Assembly (NCBI GenBank): GCA_963738325.1
Contig: CAVTWD010000009.1
Location: 434,001 to 498,000 of the forward strand
Origin: CAVTWD01 sp963738325
GTDB taxonomy: Bacteria > Actinomycetota > Acidimicrobiia > Acidimicrobiales > Ilumatobacteraceae
Reading direction: 5' to 3'
Length of the DNA stretch: 64,000 bases
The notes beneath the pieces are model-generated. The model was given only the letters and a program-made list of their open reading frames with translations. It had not been told where the DNA came from and searched no databases. Both the position numbers and the translations under genes were made by a program. This document shows, in pieces, positions 36,690 through 47,052 of this stretch (within the stretch, counting starts at the first letter, position 1; every line of letters begins with the position of its first letter).

Positions 36690-37149
36690 GCATCGTCGAC
36701 GACGCGCAGGGTTGGGGCTTCGGTGAGCGACGCTTCGGCGAGCCGCTCGGGTTCGTCCGTGGACCCGTCGACGCCCCGGCGTGGATGATCTCCGGCGAGC
36801 CTGTCCCCTACGCATGGCCCTCGGGAGGGATGGTTCGCGAGGCCGATACCGATGGCCCGATCGCCTTACGTCCCATGTTCGAAAAGGCGATGCGCGACCG
36901 CGACTTGACCCAACGGGCCGAGATTTCCGTCGAGCGCGCCCGCGGCCCGCTGCTCCTCCTGTCCGGCGAGGCCGACGCCATGTGGCCATCAACCCCGTTC
37001 GCCGAGCTCATCGTCGAACGAGTCGCACGCACCAGGGCGTCCGTCCGCTGCACCCACCTCCACTACGCGGATGCCGGACACGCCTTCCCCGGGTCGCCCG
37101 GGACGCTCGTGCCCACCGAAGTGGCGGCGCACCCTTTGACCGGTGACCG
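36690..37149 (+). pseudogene. BAAT/acyl-CoA thioesterase C-terminal domain fragment
   Basis: WMISGEPVPYAWPSGGMV, ISVERARGPLLLLSGEADAM, WPSTPFAELIVERV and HYADAGHAFPGSP follow the BAAT C-terminal alpha/beta-hydrolase pattern, with Asp and His of the triad. The nucleophile part is missing. The frame ends at TGDRYAFG, where the next ATPase fragment begins, so the two genes were joined by deletion. Confidence 0.65.
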
Positions 37150-38720
37150 CTACGCCTTCGGCAGCTCGTCGTTGTCACCGGCGAGCCGGGCATCGGCAAG
37201 ACGGGACTCGTGGAGGAGCTCGGGGTTTGGTGCGCACATCAGGGCGGGGTGGTGGCGCACGGCCGGTCGTATCCCACCGAGGGCGAGCTGGGCTTCGGCA
37301 TGGTGATCTCCTGGCTTCGGGGCGGGCTGCGCGATGGACTTCGGCGCGGATCACGTTCGGACCTCGCTGAGCTGTCCCGCCTGCTTCCCGACCTCGACCC
37401 GGGGACCGAACGGGCGGCGATGGACGCCGATGACGCCGAGGACCGGCGGAGGCTGTTCGACGCCATCGCGCGGGTCGTGCTCAGTGGCGATCAGTCCATC
37501 CTCCTCGTCGACGACGCACAGTGGAGCGACCTCCAGAGCCTCCGGTTGCTGCACTACCTCCTGCGCTTCGATCCGACTGCCGCACTGCTGGCGGTCGCCA
37601 CCGTGCGGCGCGAGGACCTCGAGGGCTCGCACGCGCTGCACGAGCTCCTCGACAGTCTCACCGTCACCGATCGCGTCACGGAGATCGCGCTCGACCGTCT
37701 CTCGCGTGCCGAGACGGTCGAGCTGGCCCACGACCTCGCGGGCGAGGACGTGGCGCCCAGCTCAGTCGATGAGCTGTTCGCCGAGACGGAAGGCAATCCC
37801 CTCTTCATCGTCGAATCGGTGCGGGCCGGCTGGCCCGCCACAACGGGCGCTTCGACGTTGACCCCCAGGCTGCAGGCCGTCGTGACCGGCCGGCTGCGTC
37901 AACTCACCTCCGTTACCCGTGAGCTGCTCGGCGTGGCCGCCACCGTGGGACGCGACTTCACGGTCTCGCTCTTGCGCGAGGCGGCGGAGCTCGACGAGCC
38001 GGGGCTCGTACGGGCACTCGACGAGACGTGGCGCCGTGGTCTGGTCCGTGAGCACGGAGCCGACGGCTACGACTTCGGCCACGGCAAGATCCGCGACGTC
38101 GTCTACGAGGGGCTCGAGCCGGCCGTGCGACGTCACAACCACGTCCTCATCGCCGAGAGCCTTCAACGGCTCCACGCCTCAGCAGCCCTCGAAGCGGTGA
38201 GCGGTCAGATCGCCTACCACTACGACCGCGCCGGGCGGCCTGATGCGGCGATCGGCTGGTATCGGCGGGCGGCCGTCGAGGCGCAGCGACGCGGCGCCAA
38301 TGCCGAGGCGGTTCGGTCAGGATCCGCAGATCGTCTGCCTCAGCCGCCTGGGAACACCTTGCGGTTCCTGGGTGACATCGTGCAAGCTCGCAGGGCCGCC
38401 GACGATGCGGTCGCGATGGGCGACGAGGTGGGGCACCCGTTCAGCCGAGGCGTGGGCAGTGATCTTCGCGGCGTTGCTGGCGGTGGACCTCGGTGAGAAC
38501 GAACGAGTCATCGAGCTCGCCGAGGTGCTGCGCCGAGACGCGCACCCGGCCCCACCCCACCGGACCCAGACCGAAGCGGTTGGCGGCTACGCCGACGTGG
38601 TCGCCGGGAACATCGCCACCGGGCCCGAGCGGATCCGCCGGGCCGTCGAGGTCTGCGGCCCCGTCAACCACGCCCCCGGCCTCCGCACCGCGTTGATGCG
38701 TTCGCTGCTCACGGGCTCGA
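37150..38720 (+). pseudogene. AAA-type LuxR/BTAD-like regulator, truncated at both ends
   Basis: Walker A VVVTGEPGIGKTGLVEELG opens the fragment, with Walker B SILLVDDAQWSDLQSLRLLH and sensor LFAETEGNPLFIVESV. A winged-helix and TPR start follow (GQIAYHYDRAGRPDAAIGWY). Near 38320 the frame shifts and the TPR region continues as LAVDLGENERVIELAEVLR until about 38720. No C-terminal HTH is left. A full protein would have about 900-1,000 residues. Confidence 0.7.
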
Positions 38721-38733
38721 GCCCGTTCCCGGA

Positions 38734-39687
38734 TCACCCGGACGCGGAGACGGAGCGCCTGCGGATGATGTCGGGTCGTGGCCAGTGCACATCGTGCGCC
38801 CACCCAAGGCGCTCGAAGCCGGCGATCAGCCGCGCCGATGAGTCCCATTGTCCCGGCAGCAGGCCATGCCGAGCGGATCGAGGGAAGGCATGGTGGCCGT
38901 TGTGCCACGACTCTCCCATGGAGATCACGGCGAGGAGTGCGACGTTGGCGCTGCGGTCGTTGGTCCGGAACGGTCGGTTTCCGGACACGTGGCAAAGCGA
39001 GTTGATACTCCAGGTGACATGGTGCAGCACGAAGATCCGCACGCCTCCCGCCCAGAGCAGCGCGGTGAGCGCTGCGCCCAATCCGCCCCCGAGGAGCCAA
39101 CCCAGACCGAAGGGCAGCGCGAGGGAGGCGACGCACCAGACCGGGAAGAGCGCGTTCATCACGACGATGTCCCGGTCGGCCAGCAGATCAGGGGTGTAGC
39201 GCGTCCACGACGTGCACGCGTGGCTCAGCAACCAGCCGATGTGCGCGTGCCAGAGCCCTCGGGCCTGGGCACCGGGACCAGGGCCGAAGCGATGCGGTGA
39301 GTGCGGATCCTGCGGTTGGTCCGAGAACAGGTGGTGACGCCGGTGGTCGGCCACCCATCCGATGGGGCCGCCTTCGAAGGCCATCGAGCCCGCCCCGACG
39401 AGCAGGAGCTTGAGCGGTCGGCTGGCGACGAATGCTTTGTGAGTCAGGAGGCGGTGGTACCCCACGGTGACGCCGTGACCGACGACGAAGAACAGCGCCA
39501 CCCCCAGGAGTAGGTCGCGCAGGTGGACGCCCCCACCCCAGAAGCGGACGAGAGCGAGGACGAGGGCCAGGAAAGGCGTCGCCACGATGACCGCGGTGAT
39601 GACTTGCTCCCCCCGGCTCGTCGTGCCTTCCTCGGCGGATGCATCCTGCGCCGCCGGCTCCGGACGGGTCATGACATCTGTCGACAC
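38734..39687 (-). CDS. Fatty acyl desaturase (delta-9 type)
   Basis: The protein has 317 residues with four membrane helices. All three His boxes are present: YHRLLTHKAF, ADHRRHHLFSD and ESWHNGHHAFP, which bind the di-iron centre. It inserts a cis double bond into acyl-CoA or acyl lipid, adjusting membrane fluidity. I chose GTG 39687 for its GAGGAG ribosome site; ATG 39672 is the alternative. A 16-bp-arm palindrome lies 65 bp upstream and may be the operator. Confidence 0.92.
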   Translation of the reverse strand: MSTDVMTRPEPAAQDASAEEGTTSRGEQVITAVIVATPFLALVLALVRFWGGGVHLRDLLLGVALFFVVGHGVTVGYHRLLTHKAFVASRPLKLLLVGAGSMAFEGGPIGWVADHRRHHLFSDQPQDPHSPHRFGPGPGAQARGLWHAHIGWLLSHACTSWTRYTPDLLADRDIVVMNALFPVWCVASLALPFGLGWLLGGGLGAALTALLWAGGVRIFVLHHVTWSINSLCHVSGNRPFRTNDRSANVALLAVISMGESWHNGHHAFPRSARHGLLPGQWDSSARLIAGFERLGWAHDVHWPRPDIIRRRSVSASG

Positions 39688-39752
39688 GAGCTCTCCTCGG
39701 CGACGCTCGGCCTCCCAAGGAACACGAGGCGGGCCGACCGGGGTCCAGAGCC

Positions 39753-39790
39753 GATACCACCACGTCGACGTCGCTCGACGTGGTGGTATC
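39753..39790. promoter_or_regulatory. Perfect 16-bp inverted repeat between desaturase and membrane-protein genes
   Basis: Left arm GATACCACCACGTCGA, 6-base spacer CGTCGC, right arm TCGACGTGGTGGTATC. It lies upstream of both divergent genes, so it is more likely an operator than a terminator; there is no T-run. Confidence 0.6.
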
Positions 39791-39969
39791 GATGCTACAG
39801 CCCCGTGTCGAGCGCCGGAGCGCGGATCAGGACGACACCAAAGGCGTCTAGCCTGCGCTGGACCGAGACCTTTCGGGGGCCGGCAAGGGGCGCTGATGGC
39901 TCGCGATGTGGTGCTCGAGACCTGGTCGCGCGTGATCGTTCGTCCAGCGACCAGGAGCCGGATGGGGCG

Positions 39970-40674
39970 ATGAGCCAGCGCAGAGAGGTCGCCGAGATCT
40001 CCTGGCGCTTGCACCCGACGAAGGTGTCCGTCGTTGGAGCGGTTGGACGGCGCATGGTCCCCTACCTCATCGAGGCCACCCTCATCCCGACTCTGCTCTT
40101 CAACGCCTTCCTCGCCAGCTTCGCTTTCTGGGGGGCTCATGGCCTCCGCCGTCTGGTCTTTCACGTGCGTGGCGCATCGACTGGCCCGAAGCCGGTCCGT
40201 GCCCGGGCTGCTGGTGCTTGCGTGCGTCGGCATCGGCGTGCGCACGGGCATCTATGTCTGGAGCGGCAACGCCTTCGTGTACTTCATGCAGCCCGTCCTC
40301 CGTACGCTCCTGACGCCGCGGTGTTCGGGTTCTCCGTCGTTGGCGGGCGTCCCTTGGTGGCGCGCTTCGCCCAGGACTTCTGCTCGCTCGATTCCGACGT
40401 TGAATGCCTGCCGGCTGTGACGCAGCTGTTCCGGCGCCTGACCTATCACTGGGCGTGCGTGAATCTGGCCCTTGCGGCCGTCAGCCTCGCGCTCTTGTGG
40501 TGGGTGTCCACGGCCGTGTTCGTGGGAGCGACGACGGCAGCGACCTGGCTGATCACCGCCACTGGGGTTTACGTGACCGTCTCGGCGTCGGTTCGCACCG
40601 CCCGGTCAGAAGGGCTCACCACGGCCGTTGGCTCTAACGGCCTGCTTCGTGCGTACGCGTTGCCTCGTAGCTAG
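39970..40674 (+). pseudogene. VC0807/DUF3159-like integral membrane protein, two compensating frameshifts
   Basis: Reading MSQRREVAEISWRLHPTKVS from ATG 39970, one extra G in the GGGGGG run near 40131 and one missing G near 40317 must be corrected. The middle then reads GIYVWSGNAFVYFMQPVLRT. Five or six hydrophobic segments result, ending VYVTVSASVRTARSEG. The two changes restore the frame, as expected from sequence errors in a real gene. The stop lies at the left edge of IS982 DNA, so the natural C-terminus may have been lost. Function unknown. Confidence 0.65.
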
Positions 40675-40695
40675 ATGACAATTTCGAAGGGGTCG

Positions 40696-41611
40696 TTAGT
40701 AGTCGTAGGCGGTGAGGGAGCGGAGCACTGGTTGGCCGGTGTGGTCGTTGTGCCAGATGGCGGCGGTGAGGGCGAGAAGGCGTTGGAGGACTCGAACAAC
40801 GACGCCACCTGGTGTTCTGCCGCCGTGGCGTTCGAGGTCGAGTTGGCCTTTCAACGTGTCGTTGATGGATTCGATGATTTGACGGAACGGTTTGAGCAGT
40901 CGGGCGCCGGGACGAGATGGTTCGCGCTTGAACGTGGGGCGCAGCAGGTGCACTCCGTGATCGGTGAGGAAGGTCTCGAACTCGCGGCTGGCGTAGCCCT
41001 TGTCGGCGATGAGGATCTGACCGGCCCGGGCGCCCAGCAGGTCGGGGTCGGTCTCGAACAGGTCTCGGGCGATGTCGCGTTCGTCGAGTTTGGGGTGGGC
41101 CAGGGCGTAGGTGATGGGCATGCCCGCCGGGAGTGCAGACGAGGTGCAGGCGCAGGCCCCAGAAGTAGCGGGAGTGGCTGGCGCAGTAGCCGTAGCCGGC
41201 CCAGCCGGCCAGATTCGAACGGCGGGCGGTGGGCCGGGATCGGCCGCATTCCACCGGGGTCGAGTCGATGATCCAGGTGTCGTCACACCACGCCCGAGTG
41301 TCGACCGCCAAGACTCGGATCAGCGCCTGGAGCAGGCCCGACGCCGCCCGCAGCCGCCGGTTGTAGCCGGACTGGCGAGGCAGATAGGGGAACAGGTGCA
41401 CCAGGTGGCAGCGGGCATAACGCAACCAGCGCGTCTCGGATGTGAACCCCAACAGCGCCTGCAACACCGCCACCGTCGCCAACTCGGCGTCACTCAGTCT
41501 GGGCTCGATGCCCACCACCGGGCGCACCGGCGCCAAGCTCGGGTCATCCTTCAACGCGTCATCGATACGGACGTACAGTGCAGTGGCGAGGGTGTCCAGG
41601 TCGGCGTCCAT
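40696..41611 (-). pseudogene. IS982-family transposase, one frameshift
   Basis: The start MDADLDTLATALYVRIDDAL, then DAELATVAVLQALLGFTSE, WIIDSTPVECGRSRPTARRS (DDE Asp), ILIADKGYASREFETFL and IIESINDTLKGQLDLERHGG cover a whole IS982 transposase of about 305 residues. One extra C in CTCCCGGCGGG near 41135 shifts the frame. The element ends could not be placed with certainty; GACAATTTCGAAGGGGTCG near 40678 may belong to the left end. Confidence 0.85.
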
Positions 41612-41826
41612 GAGACCTCCACGGTCGAACGGAGTAGCAACGCCGATCGTGGACGCTCTCGCCGCGTCAGGCGCGGACCCTTGGAATCACTCGTCTAGGT
41701 GGCTGGTGTCGTTCGCGGGCGTGAATGCTCGCGGAAGTCGCGGGTGTTCGGGAGAATCACACGCATGTTGTTCTCCTGGGTGGTGGGGCGGTGACGTTGG
41801 GGTTGGCGCCGCGGCAGGGTGACCTG

Positions 41827-42672
41827 ATGAAGGGCACAGCGGACTTCGTCGGTGGCCGTGTGAAGGACGACTCGATCTGGGCGGTGCTGCACCGCGAGTG
41901 CCATCGGCTGTTCCCCGACGAGTTGTTCGCCGATCTGTTCACCACGACGGGCCGCCGGTCGGTGCCGCCGCGGATCGTGGCCACCGTGATGGTTCTGCAG
42001 CGCTGGTTCGGGCTGTCGGACCGCGAAGCGGTGCAGGCCTTCGAGTTCGACGCCCGCTGGAAGTACGCCTGCGGGGGTCTGGACTTCGACTACCCGGGGT
42101 TCGCGCACACGGTCCTGGTCGACATGCGAGCCCGGCTCGCTCGTTCCGAGCGTTCCAAGCGGATCTTCGAGGTGAGCCTTCACGCGGCACGCGAGGCCGG
42201 GGTGGTGTCCGCCAAGCGGGTGCTGGACTCGACCCCGCTGTATGACGCGGTCGCGACCCAGGACACGGTCACGATGATCCGCTCCGCGATCCGTCAGCTG
42301 CTCGCCGCCGCCGTCCCGACGCTGGAAGCCGAACTGCGCGCGGTGTTGCACCGCGATGACGACTACGGCTCGGGCGGCAAGCCGACCTGCGACTGGGACG
42401 ACCCCGCCGCCCGGGAGCAGCTCGTCGCTGAGCTCGCCACCGACGGCTATGCCTGCCTGCGGGTGCTCAACGGTCGCGAACTCACCGACGCCGTTAGGCA
42501 GGCGGCCGAGTTGTTGGCGACCGTGTTGGGTCAAGACCTCGAGGAGAGCGAGGACGGCCGCTTCCGCATCGCCCGCAAGGTCGCCCGGGACCGGGTGATC
42601 TCCACCGTCGACCCCGACGCTCGCCACGGGCACAAGACCCAGGCCCGCGGCTTCGACGGCTACAAGGGCTAA
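41827..42672 (+). pseudogene. IS1182-family transposase, C-terminus missing
   Basis: The N-terminal DUF772-type domain is complete (FVGGRVKDDSIWAVLHRECH, QRWFGLSDREAVQAFEFDAR, RVLDSTPLYDAVATQDTV). The frame ends at TQARGFDGYKG, just where the catalytic DDE part should continue. DNA of another element begins there (TAATGC repeats), so the gene was cut. Confidence 0.85.
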
Positions 42673-42777
42673 TGCTGCTATCGGCATTACGCCTTCAACG
42701 CCGAGCTTCCAGTAATGCCGCGTAGGGAGCCGGGTAGCGCTTCGGCGGGCTTCCGGCGGCCGCTCGACGCGGCATTA
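42670..42777. repeat. Cluster of TAATGC(CGCG) inverted repeats at an element end
   Basis: TAATGC at 42670 faces GCATTA at 42684; TAATGCCGCG at 42713 faces CGCGGCATTA at 42768. The last repeat touches the stop of the recombinase remnant. The arrangement suits recombinase binding sites at the end of a tyrosine-recombinase transposon. Confidence 0.6.
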
Positions 42778-42960
42778 TCAGAGGTCCTCGAGGAATGCGA
42801 GGAGCTCGTCAGTGGGCTTGTAGCGTCCCGACTTGGCGGCGGGATTCAGCGGGGTCAGACGATCGAGCGCCCGCTCTTTCAAGGTGGGATCGGCGTGGAT
42901 GTAGGCGTTGACGGACTCAAGTTTCTCGTGGCCCTTTCTGGGGTTGCGAGTGTGCGCCAC
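42778..42960 (-). pseudogene. C-terminal fragment of a tyrosine recombinase
   Basis: The 60 residues AHTRNPRKGHEKLESVNAYI, then LKERALDRLTP and GRYKPTDELLAFLEDL, resemble the last part of recombinases that travel with DUF6262 genes. The Tyr in NAYIHAD could be the catalytic one. The rest of the gene is gone. Confidence 0.55.
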
Positions 42961-43025
42961 GGTCGGCGACGTGCGTGTTCGTGTGGCGCACAGGTGCGCA
43001 GCGTCGGGTGGGGGGTTGACCGGAG

Positions 43026-43577
43026 TCAGGACGGCGGGCGCCGGTTGAGCCGCTCGAGGAGTTCGCGGTTGATTCGGCGGGCCGCTTCGAGTTCTTCGAC
43101 TCGTTGTGCGAGCGCTTCTTGGGCCTCGAAGAGGGCGTGCTCGAGTTCGGCCACGCGCGGCGCTGAGATCGCGGCGATGGCTGTTGGTTCGTCACAGGCG
43201 ATTTCGGCGAGGACGTCGCGGCCAAGGGCACGGCCGAGTCGTCGCTGGAGCGCTGCCAGCTCGGTGTGCAGGCGCTGGTTGGCGGCGTTGGCGTTGGCGA
43301 GGTCGGCTCGCAGCGATGCCGTCGTCACGATGGTCTGCGCGGACACAGGGGCGGTGAGGCGTGCGGCGTTGAGGACGGCCTGTTGCTCGGCTTCGGCGCG
43401 GAGTTCGGGATGGTCGTAGATGAAGCGCCGGCTGACGTTGGCCCGGCGGGCGAGCGCGGCGATGTTGAGCGCGGCGCCGGAGTTGGCGAGGTCGTTGATG
43501 GCGGCCCGCACGCGGGCCTGTTTGGTCGTCGAGTCGAGGCGCCGGGATGCGGCGAGGGGCTGGTGGGTGTCAGCCAT
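43026..43577 (-). CDS. DUF6262 family protein (TnpC-like)
   Basis: The 183-residue protein has an HTH at the start (VRAAINDLANSGAALNIAAL, ARRANVSRRFIYDHPELRAE) and a long coiled coil (LRADLANANAANQRLHTELA to VEELEAARRINRELLERLN). This is the layout of DUF6262/TnpC proteins encoded with paired tyrosine recombinases in Tn554-like elements. Here the recombinases are lost apart from the fragment next to it. Confidence 0.8.
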   Translation of the reverse strand: MADTHQPLAASRRLDSTTKQARVRAAINDLANSGAALNIAALARRANVSRRFIYDHPELRAEAEQQAVLNAARLTAPVSAQTIVTTASLRADLANANAANQRLHTELAALQRRLGRALGRDVLAEIACDEPTAIAAISAPRVAELEHALFEAQEALAQRVEELEAARRINRELLERLNRRPPS

Positions 43578-43753
43578 TGGTGCCGCTTGTTGGCGGCGTG
43601 ACTTTCTGATCACGTAGTAGCGCGCGCCGGCTGCGCTGTTTGCGCGCGCTGCGGGTCGCTCGGTGGCGTGTTGGCGGTGAGGATGTGCGGTTCCTGTACG
43701 CGAGGGACCCCCTCCCCATCAGTTGGTCGCTGTGCCGGAGGGGGTCCAAGGCG

Positions 43754-44425
43754 GTGTTGCCACCGGTGGCGATCGTATGGCCTTGCCCGTTGTCAGTCGA
43801 TGCCTACGTCGCGGCGGGCCGTGAGGTCGATGCGCCGCGTCCGGACTGCCCGCGCTGTGGCGGCGCGATGTCGTGGTGGTCGGGCTATCGCCGTTTCGTC
43901 CGCTCTGGCGGCGTGAGCCGGGCGATCTTCGTGCCGAGGGTGCGCTGCGGGCCGTGCGCGAAGACCGACGCCGTGCTCCCGGCGTTCGTGTTCATGGGCC
44001 GCCTCGATGCTGTCGAGACGGTCGGCGCTGTCGTCGAAAAGGTTGCTAGCCGCCGTTGGCGGGGTGCGGCCGGCGGCGGCGGTGGCAGATGTTCCGCACA
44101 CCACGGCGCGGGGGTGGGTGCGCCGCTTCGTGGCCCGGGCGACGGGATGGTCGGTGGCGTTCGCGGCGCTGGCTGTCGAGCTCGGCGGAGAGGTCGTTGA
44201 CGCTATCGGCGACGCCGCCGGTCACGCGTTGGTGGCGATCGGCGGCGCGTTCGCGGCGGCGCGTGTCGTTTGCGGGCTGGGACCGGTTGGGCCGGTGGCG
44301 GTTTGCGTCGGCGGTGAGCGGCGGGAGGCTGCTCGCCGACCAACACGAATACGCCCTATCTCGTCGTCGGCAGGCGTCGTTTCATGCCTCCGGTCCCGTC
44401 GGAAGGGACTCGAACGGAGGAATGA
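43754..44425 (+). pseudogene. DUF6431 zinc-binding protein of a DDE transposon, frameshifted
   Basis: CPLSVDAYVAAGREVDAPRP, CPRCGGAMSWWSGYRRFVRS and CGPCAK form a zinc ribbon, followed in other frames by an HTH part (VPHTTARGWVRRFVARATGW) and a tail (NTPYLVVGRRRFMPPVPSEG) to TGA 44423-44425. At least two single-base shifts are needed, near 44055 and 44280-44340. The gene comes directly before the transposase, overlapping its leader. Confidence 0.65.
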
Positions 44426-44426
44426 C

Positions 44427-45795
44427 ATGGACCACGACCAGCAGGAGGCGGTGGCGTTGCACCGCTTCGGTGTGATCGCCGAGGCGACCAACCCGCGGTT
44501 GACGCCGGCCGAGCGGGGTGCGGTGGTGCGCCAGCATCGCGACGCGGGCGCACTCGCACCCTGACGGCAGCCGAGCGCCGCTACTCGCGGGCCACGATCG
44601 ACCGTTGGATCAGGGCGTGGCGGGCCGGTGGGCTGGACGCGCTGAAGCCCTCGCCGAGCGGGCCGAACCGGGCGCGGTGCGGGCGCATCCCGAGCTGTTC
44701 GCCGAGGCGGCCGCCCTGCGACTGGAGCTCCCGTCGCGCTCGGCGGCCCAGATCGCCTCGATCCTGTTCCACCGCCACGGCATCCGGGTCGTCGAGCGCA
44801 CGGTGCGGGCCCAGCTGCGTCGGGCCGGGCTGCACCGCGAGGCGCTCGAGGCCGAGCCGAAGGTGTTCGGCCGTTACGAGGCCGAGGCGCCCAACGACCG
44901 GTGGATCACCGACGTGCTCGTCGGCCCGTGGGTGCCCGTGGCCGAAGCTCGACGCGTCGGTGCGGGCCCGGCTGTTCCTGATCGTCGATGACCACAGCCG
45001 ACTGATCGTCGACGGCCGGTTCTTCGCCCACGAGAACGCCCGCGCCGGCCAGGAGCTGCTGCGCCGAGCCATCGTGCGCCGAGGCGTGCCCGTCGTGCTG
45101 TATGCCGACAACGGCGCCCCGTTCTCCAACGCCTGGCTGGCCCGGACCTGCGCCGTGCTGGGCGTTCGCCTCGTGCACTCCAAGCCCTACTCGCCGGAAG
45201 GCCGCGGCAAACAGGAGCGGGCCAACCGCTACATCCGCGAGGCGTTCCTGGCCGAGGCGACCCACGTCGGGATCGCCGACCTCGACGAACTCAACGACCG
45301 CTTCACCGCCTGGGCCGAGCAGGTCGCCAACCGCCGCATCCATGGCGAGACGAAGGAGACTCCGATCGAACGCTTCGAGCGGGGCGGGCCCCACCGCGGT
45401 GTCGACGCCGACCGCCTGCGGGAGGCGTTCCGCTGGTCTGTGACCCGCAAAGTGACCCGCACCGCCACCGTCCCGCTTGGAGGGCAACAACTACGGGGTC
45501 GACCCCGCCCTGGTCGGCCGGCGGGTCGAGCTGCGCTACGACCCCGAGGACCTGACCCGCATCGACGTCTACCTCGACGGCCGGCCCGCCGGGGTGGCCA
45601 CCCCGTTCGTCACTCGCCGCCACGTCCACCCCGCCGTTCCCCAGGCCGCCCGCCCCCAACCCGAGGCGACCGGCATCGACTACCTCGGCCTGGTCGCCGC
45701 CGCCCACGACGAGGCTGCGGGCACCGGCACCAAGATCGACTTCTCCCAGCTCGGCCTGTTCGCCAGCCCCAGCAACGAGGAGCATGAGCCGATGA
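44427..45795 (+). pseudogene. Mu/integrase-type DDE transposase, several frameshifts
   Basis: ATG 44427 follows a GGAGG site and begins MDHDQQEAVALHRFGVIAEA. Pieces in changing frames give an HTH (YSRATIDRWIRAWRAGG), RSAAQIASILFHRHGIRVVE, the catalytic core (DRWITDVLVGPW, LYADNGAPFSNAWLAR, SKPYSPEGRGKQERANRYIR) with D, D and E, and the C-terminal beta part NNYGVDPALVGRRVELRYDP. At least five shifts occur between 44535 and 45480. It pairs with the ATPase that follows, as in Tn5053/Tn7-like two-component transposases. Confidence 0.7.
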
Positions 45796-46612
45796 GCGCC
45801 GCCGCCCCGTGGGCCGCGCACTTCGGGCTGCAGCCGCACCCCCTTCGGCAAGTCCATCGCCGCCAAGGACCTCTTCGCCCGCCAAGCCCACGCCGAGGCG
45901 GTCGCCCGCATCAACTTCTGCGTCGTCGAGTCCGCCCTCGGGGTGATCACTGGCGACGTCGGCGCCGGCAAGACCGTGTCGGTCCGGGCCGCCGTCGACG
46001 CCTCGGACCGCACCCGCCACTCGGTCATCTACATCGCCAACCCCGCCTTCGGCACCCGGGGCCTCTACGTCACCATCGTGCGCGCCCTCGGCGCCGAACC
46101 CCGCTACCTCAAAGCCGAGCTGATGGCCCAAGCCGCCGACCTGCTCGCCGCCGAGAGCGCCGAACGGCACCGGCGGGTCGTGCTCGTCTGCGACGAGGCC
46201 CACCTGCTCACCGCCGCCCAGCTCGAAGAGCTGCGGCTGCTCACCAACTCCGAGATGGACTCCGCCTCACCGTTCGCCGGGATCCTCATCGGCCAGCCCA
46301 CCCTCAACCGCCAACTCCGCATGGGCGTCTTCGCCGCACTCGACCAGCGCATCGCCACCCGGTTCACGATCCGCCCGATGGACATCGGCGAGTCCGCCGC
46401 CTACCTCCGCCACCACCTCGCCCTCGCCGGGCGCGACGAACCCCTCTTCGCCGACGACGCCGTCGCCCGCCTGCACCGGGCCTCAGGAGGGCTGCCTCGC
46501 GCGCTCAACAACGCCGCGACCGCCGCCATCATCGCCGCCGCCACCGACAACAAGCATCCTCGTCGACGACTCCTGCGCCAAAAAGGCCGTCGCCGAGCTC
46601 ACCCGCGACTGA
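45792..46612 (+). pseudogene. ExeA/TniB-like AAA+ ATPase of the DDE transposon, two frameshifts
   Basis: MSAAAPWAAHFGLQPHP is read from ATG 45792. One extra C in a CCCCC run (about 45842) leads to FGKSIAAKDLFARQAHAEAV, Walker A GDVGAGKTVSVRAAV, Walker B VVLVCDEAHLLTAAQLEELR and the arginine-finger region QRIATRFTIRPMD. A second shift near 46552 gives ILVDDSCAKKAVAELTRD and the stop. Such ATPases choose targets and activate the DDE transposase. With two bases corrected the gene is whole. Confidence 0.75.
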
Positions 46613-46633
46613 GCACTCAGCGAACCGTGCTCA
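46610..46633. terminator. Hairpin at the end of the ATPase gene
   Basis: TGAGCAC and GTGCTCA pair around a 10-base loop; the stem starts in the stop codon. GAGCACGGAAC recurs near 46654. It may be a terminator or a transposon end. Confidence 0.4.
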
Positions 46634-46761
46634 TCGACCCATGCCGCACGACTGAGCACGGAACGCTGCCTGGCCATGTGCAGACAGCGCGGCCGGCAAC
46701 ACCGCTGCGCCGGGATGGGCTTCCCCCCGTTTCGTGGAGGCATCCTCTATGAGGAGGAGAG

Positions 46762-47052
46762 ATGCCAGAGACACGACGGAAGTACGACCCTGAGTTTCGT
46801 GAGGGGGCCGTGCGGATCGTGCGCGAGACCGGCAAGTCGATCGCTCAGGTTGCGAGGGATATCGGGATCAATCCGGGGACGCTGGGCAACTGGGTTGATC
46901 GGGACCGGGTCGAGCGGGGCGAGAAGGAGGGCCTGAGCGTCGACGAGCGTGCTCGTCTGGTCCAGCTCGAGCGTGAGAACGCCGAGCTGCGGATGGAGCG
47001 TGATGTCCTCAAGCGATCCGTGGTCCTGTGGGTAAAGGAGGCGACGCGGTGA
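46762..47052 (+). CDS. IS3-family OrfA (HTH protein)
   Basis: The 96-residue protein has the IS3 HTH_Tnp_1 domain, EFREGAVRIVRETGKSIAQV ARDIG, and the leucine-zipper helix LVQLERENAELRMERDVLKR. An AGGAGGAG site precedes ATG 46762. Its stop overlaps the orfB start (GTGA), and orfB has its own AAAGGAGG site, so coupled re-initiation is likely; no clear slippery heptamer is seen. Confidence 0.93.
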   Translation: MPETRRKYDPEFREGAVRIVRETGKSIAQVARDIGINPGTLGNWVDRDRVERGEKEGLSVDERARLVQLERENAELRMERDVLKRSVVLWVKEATR

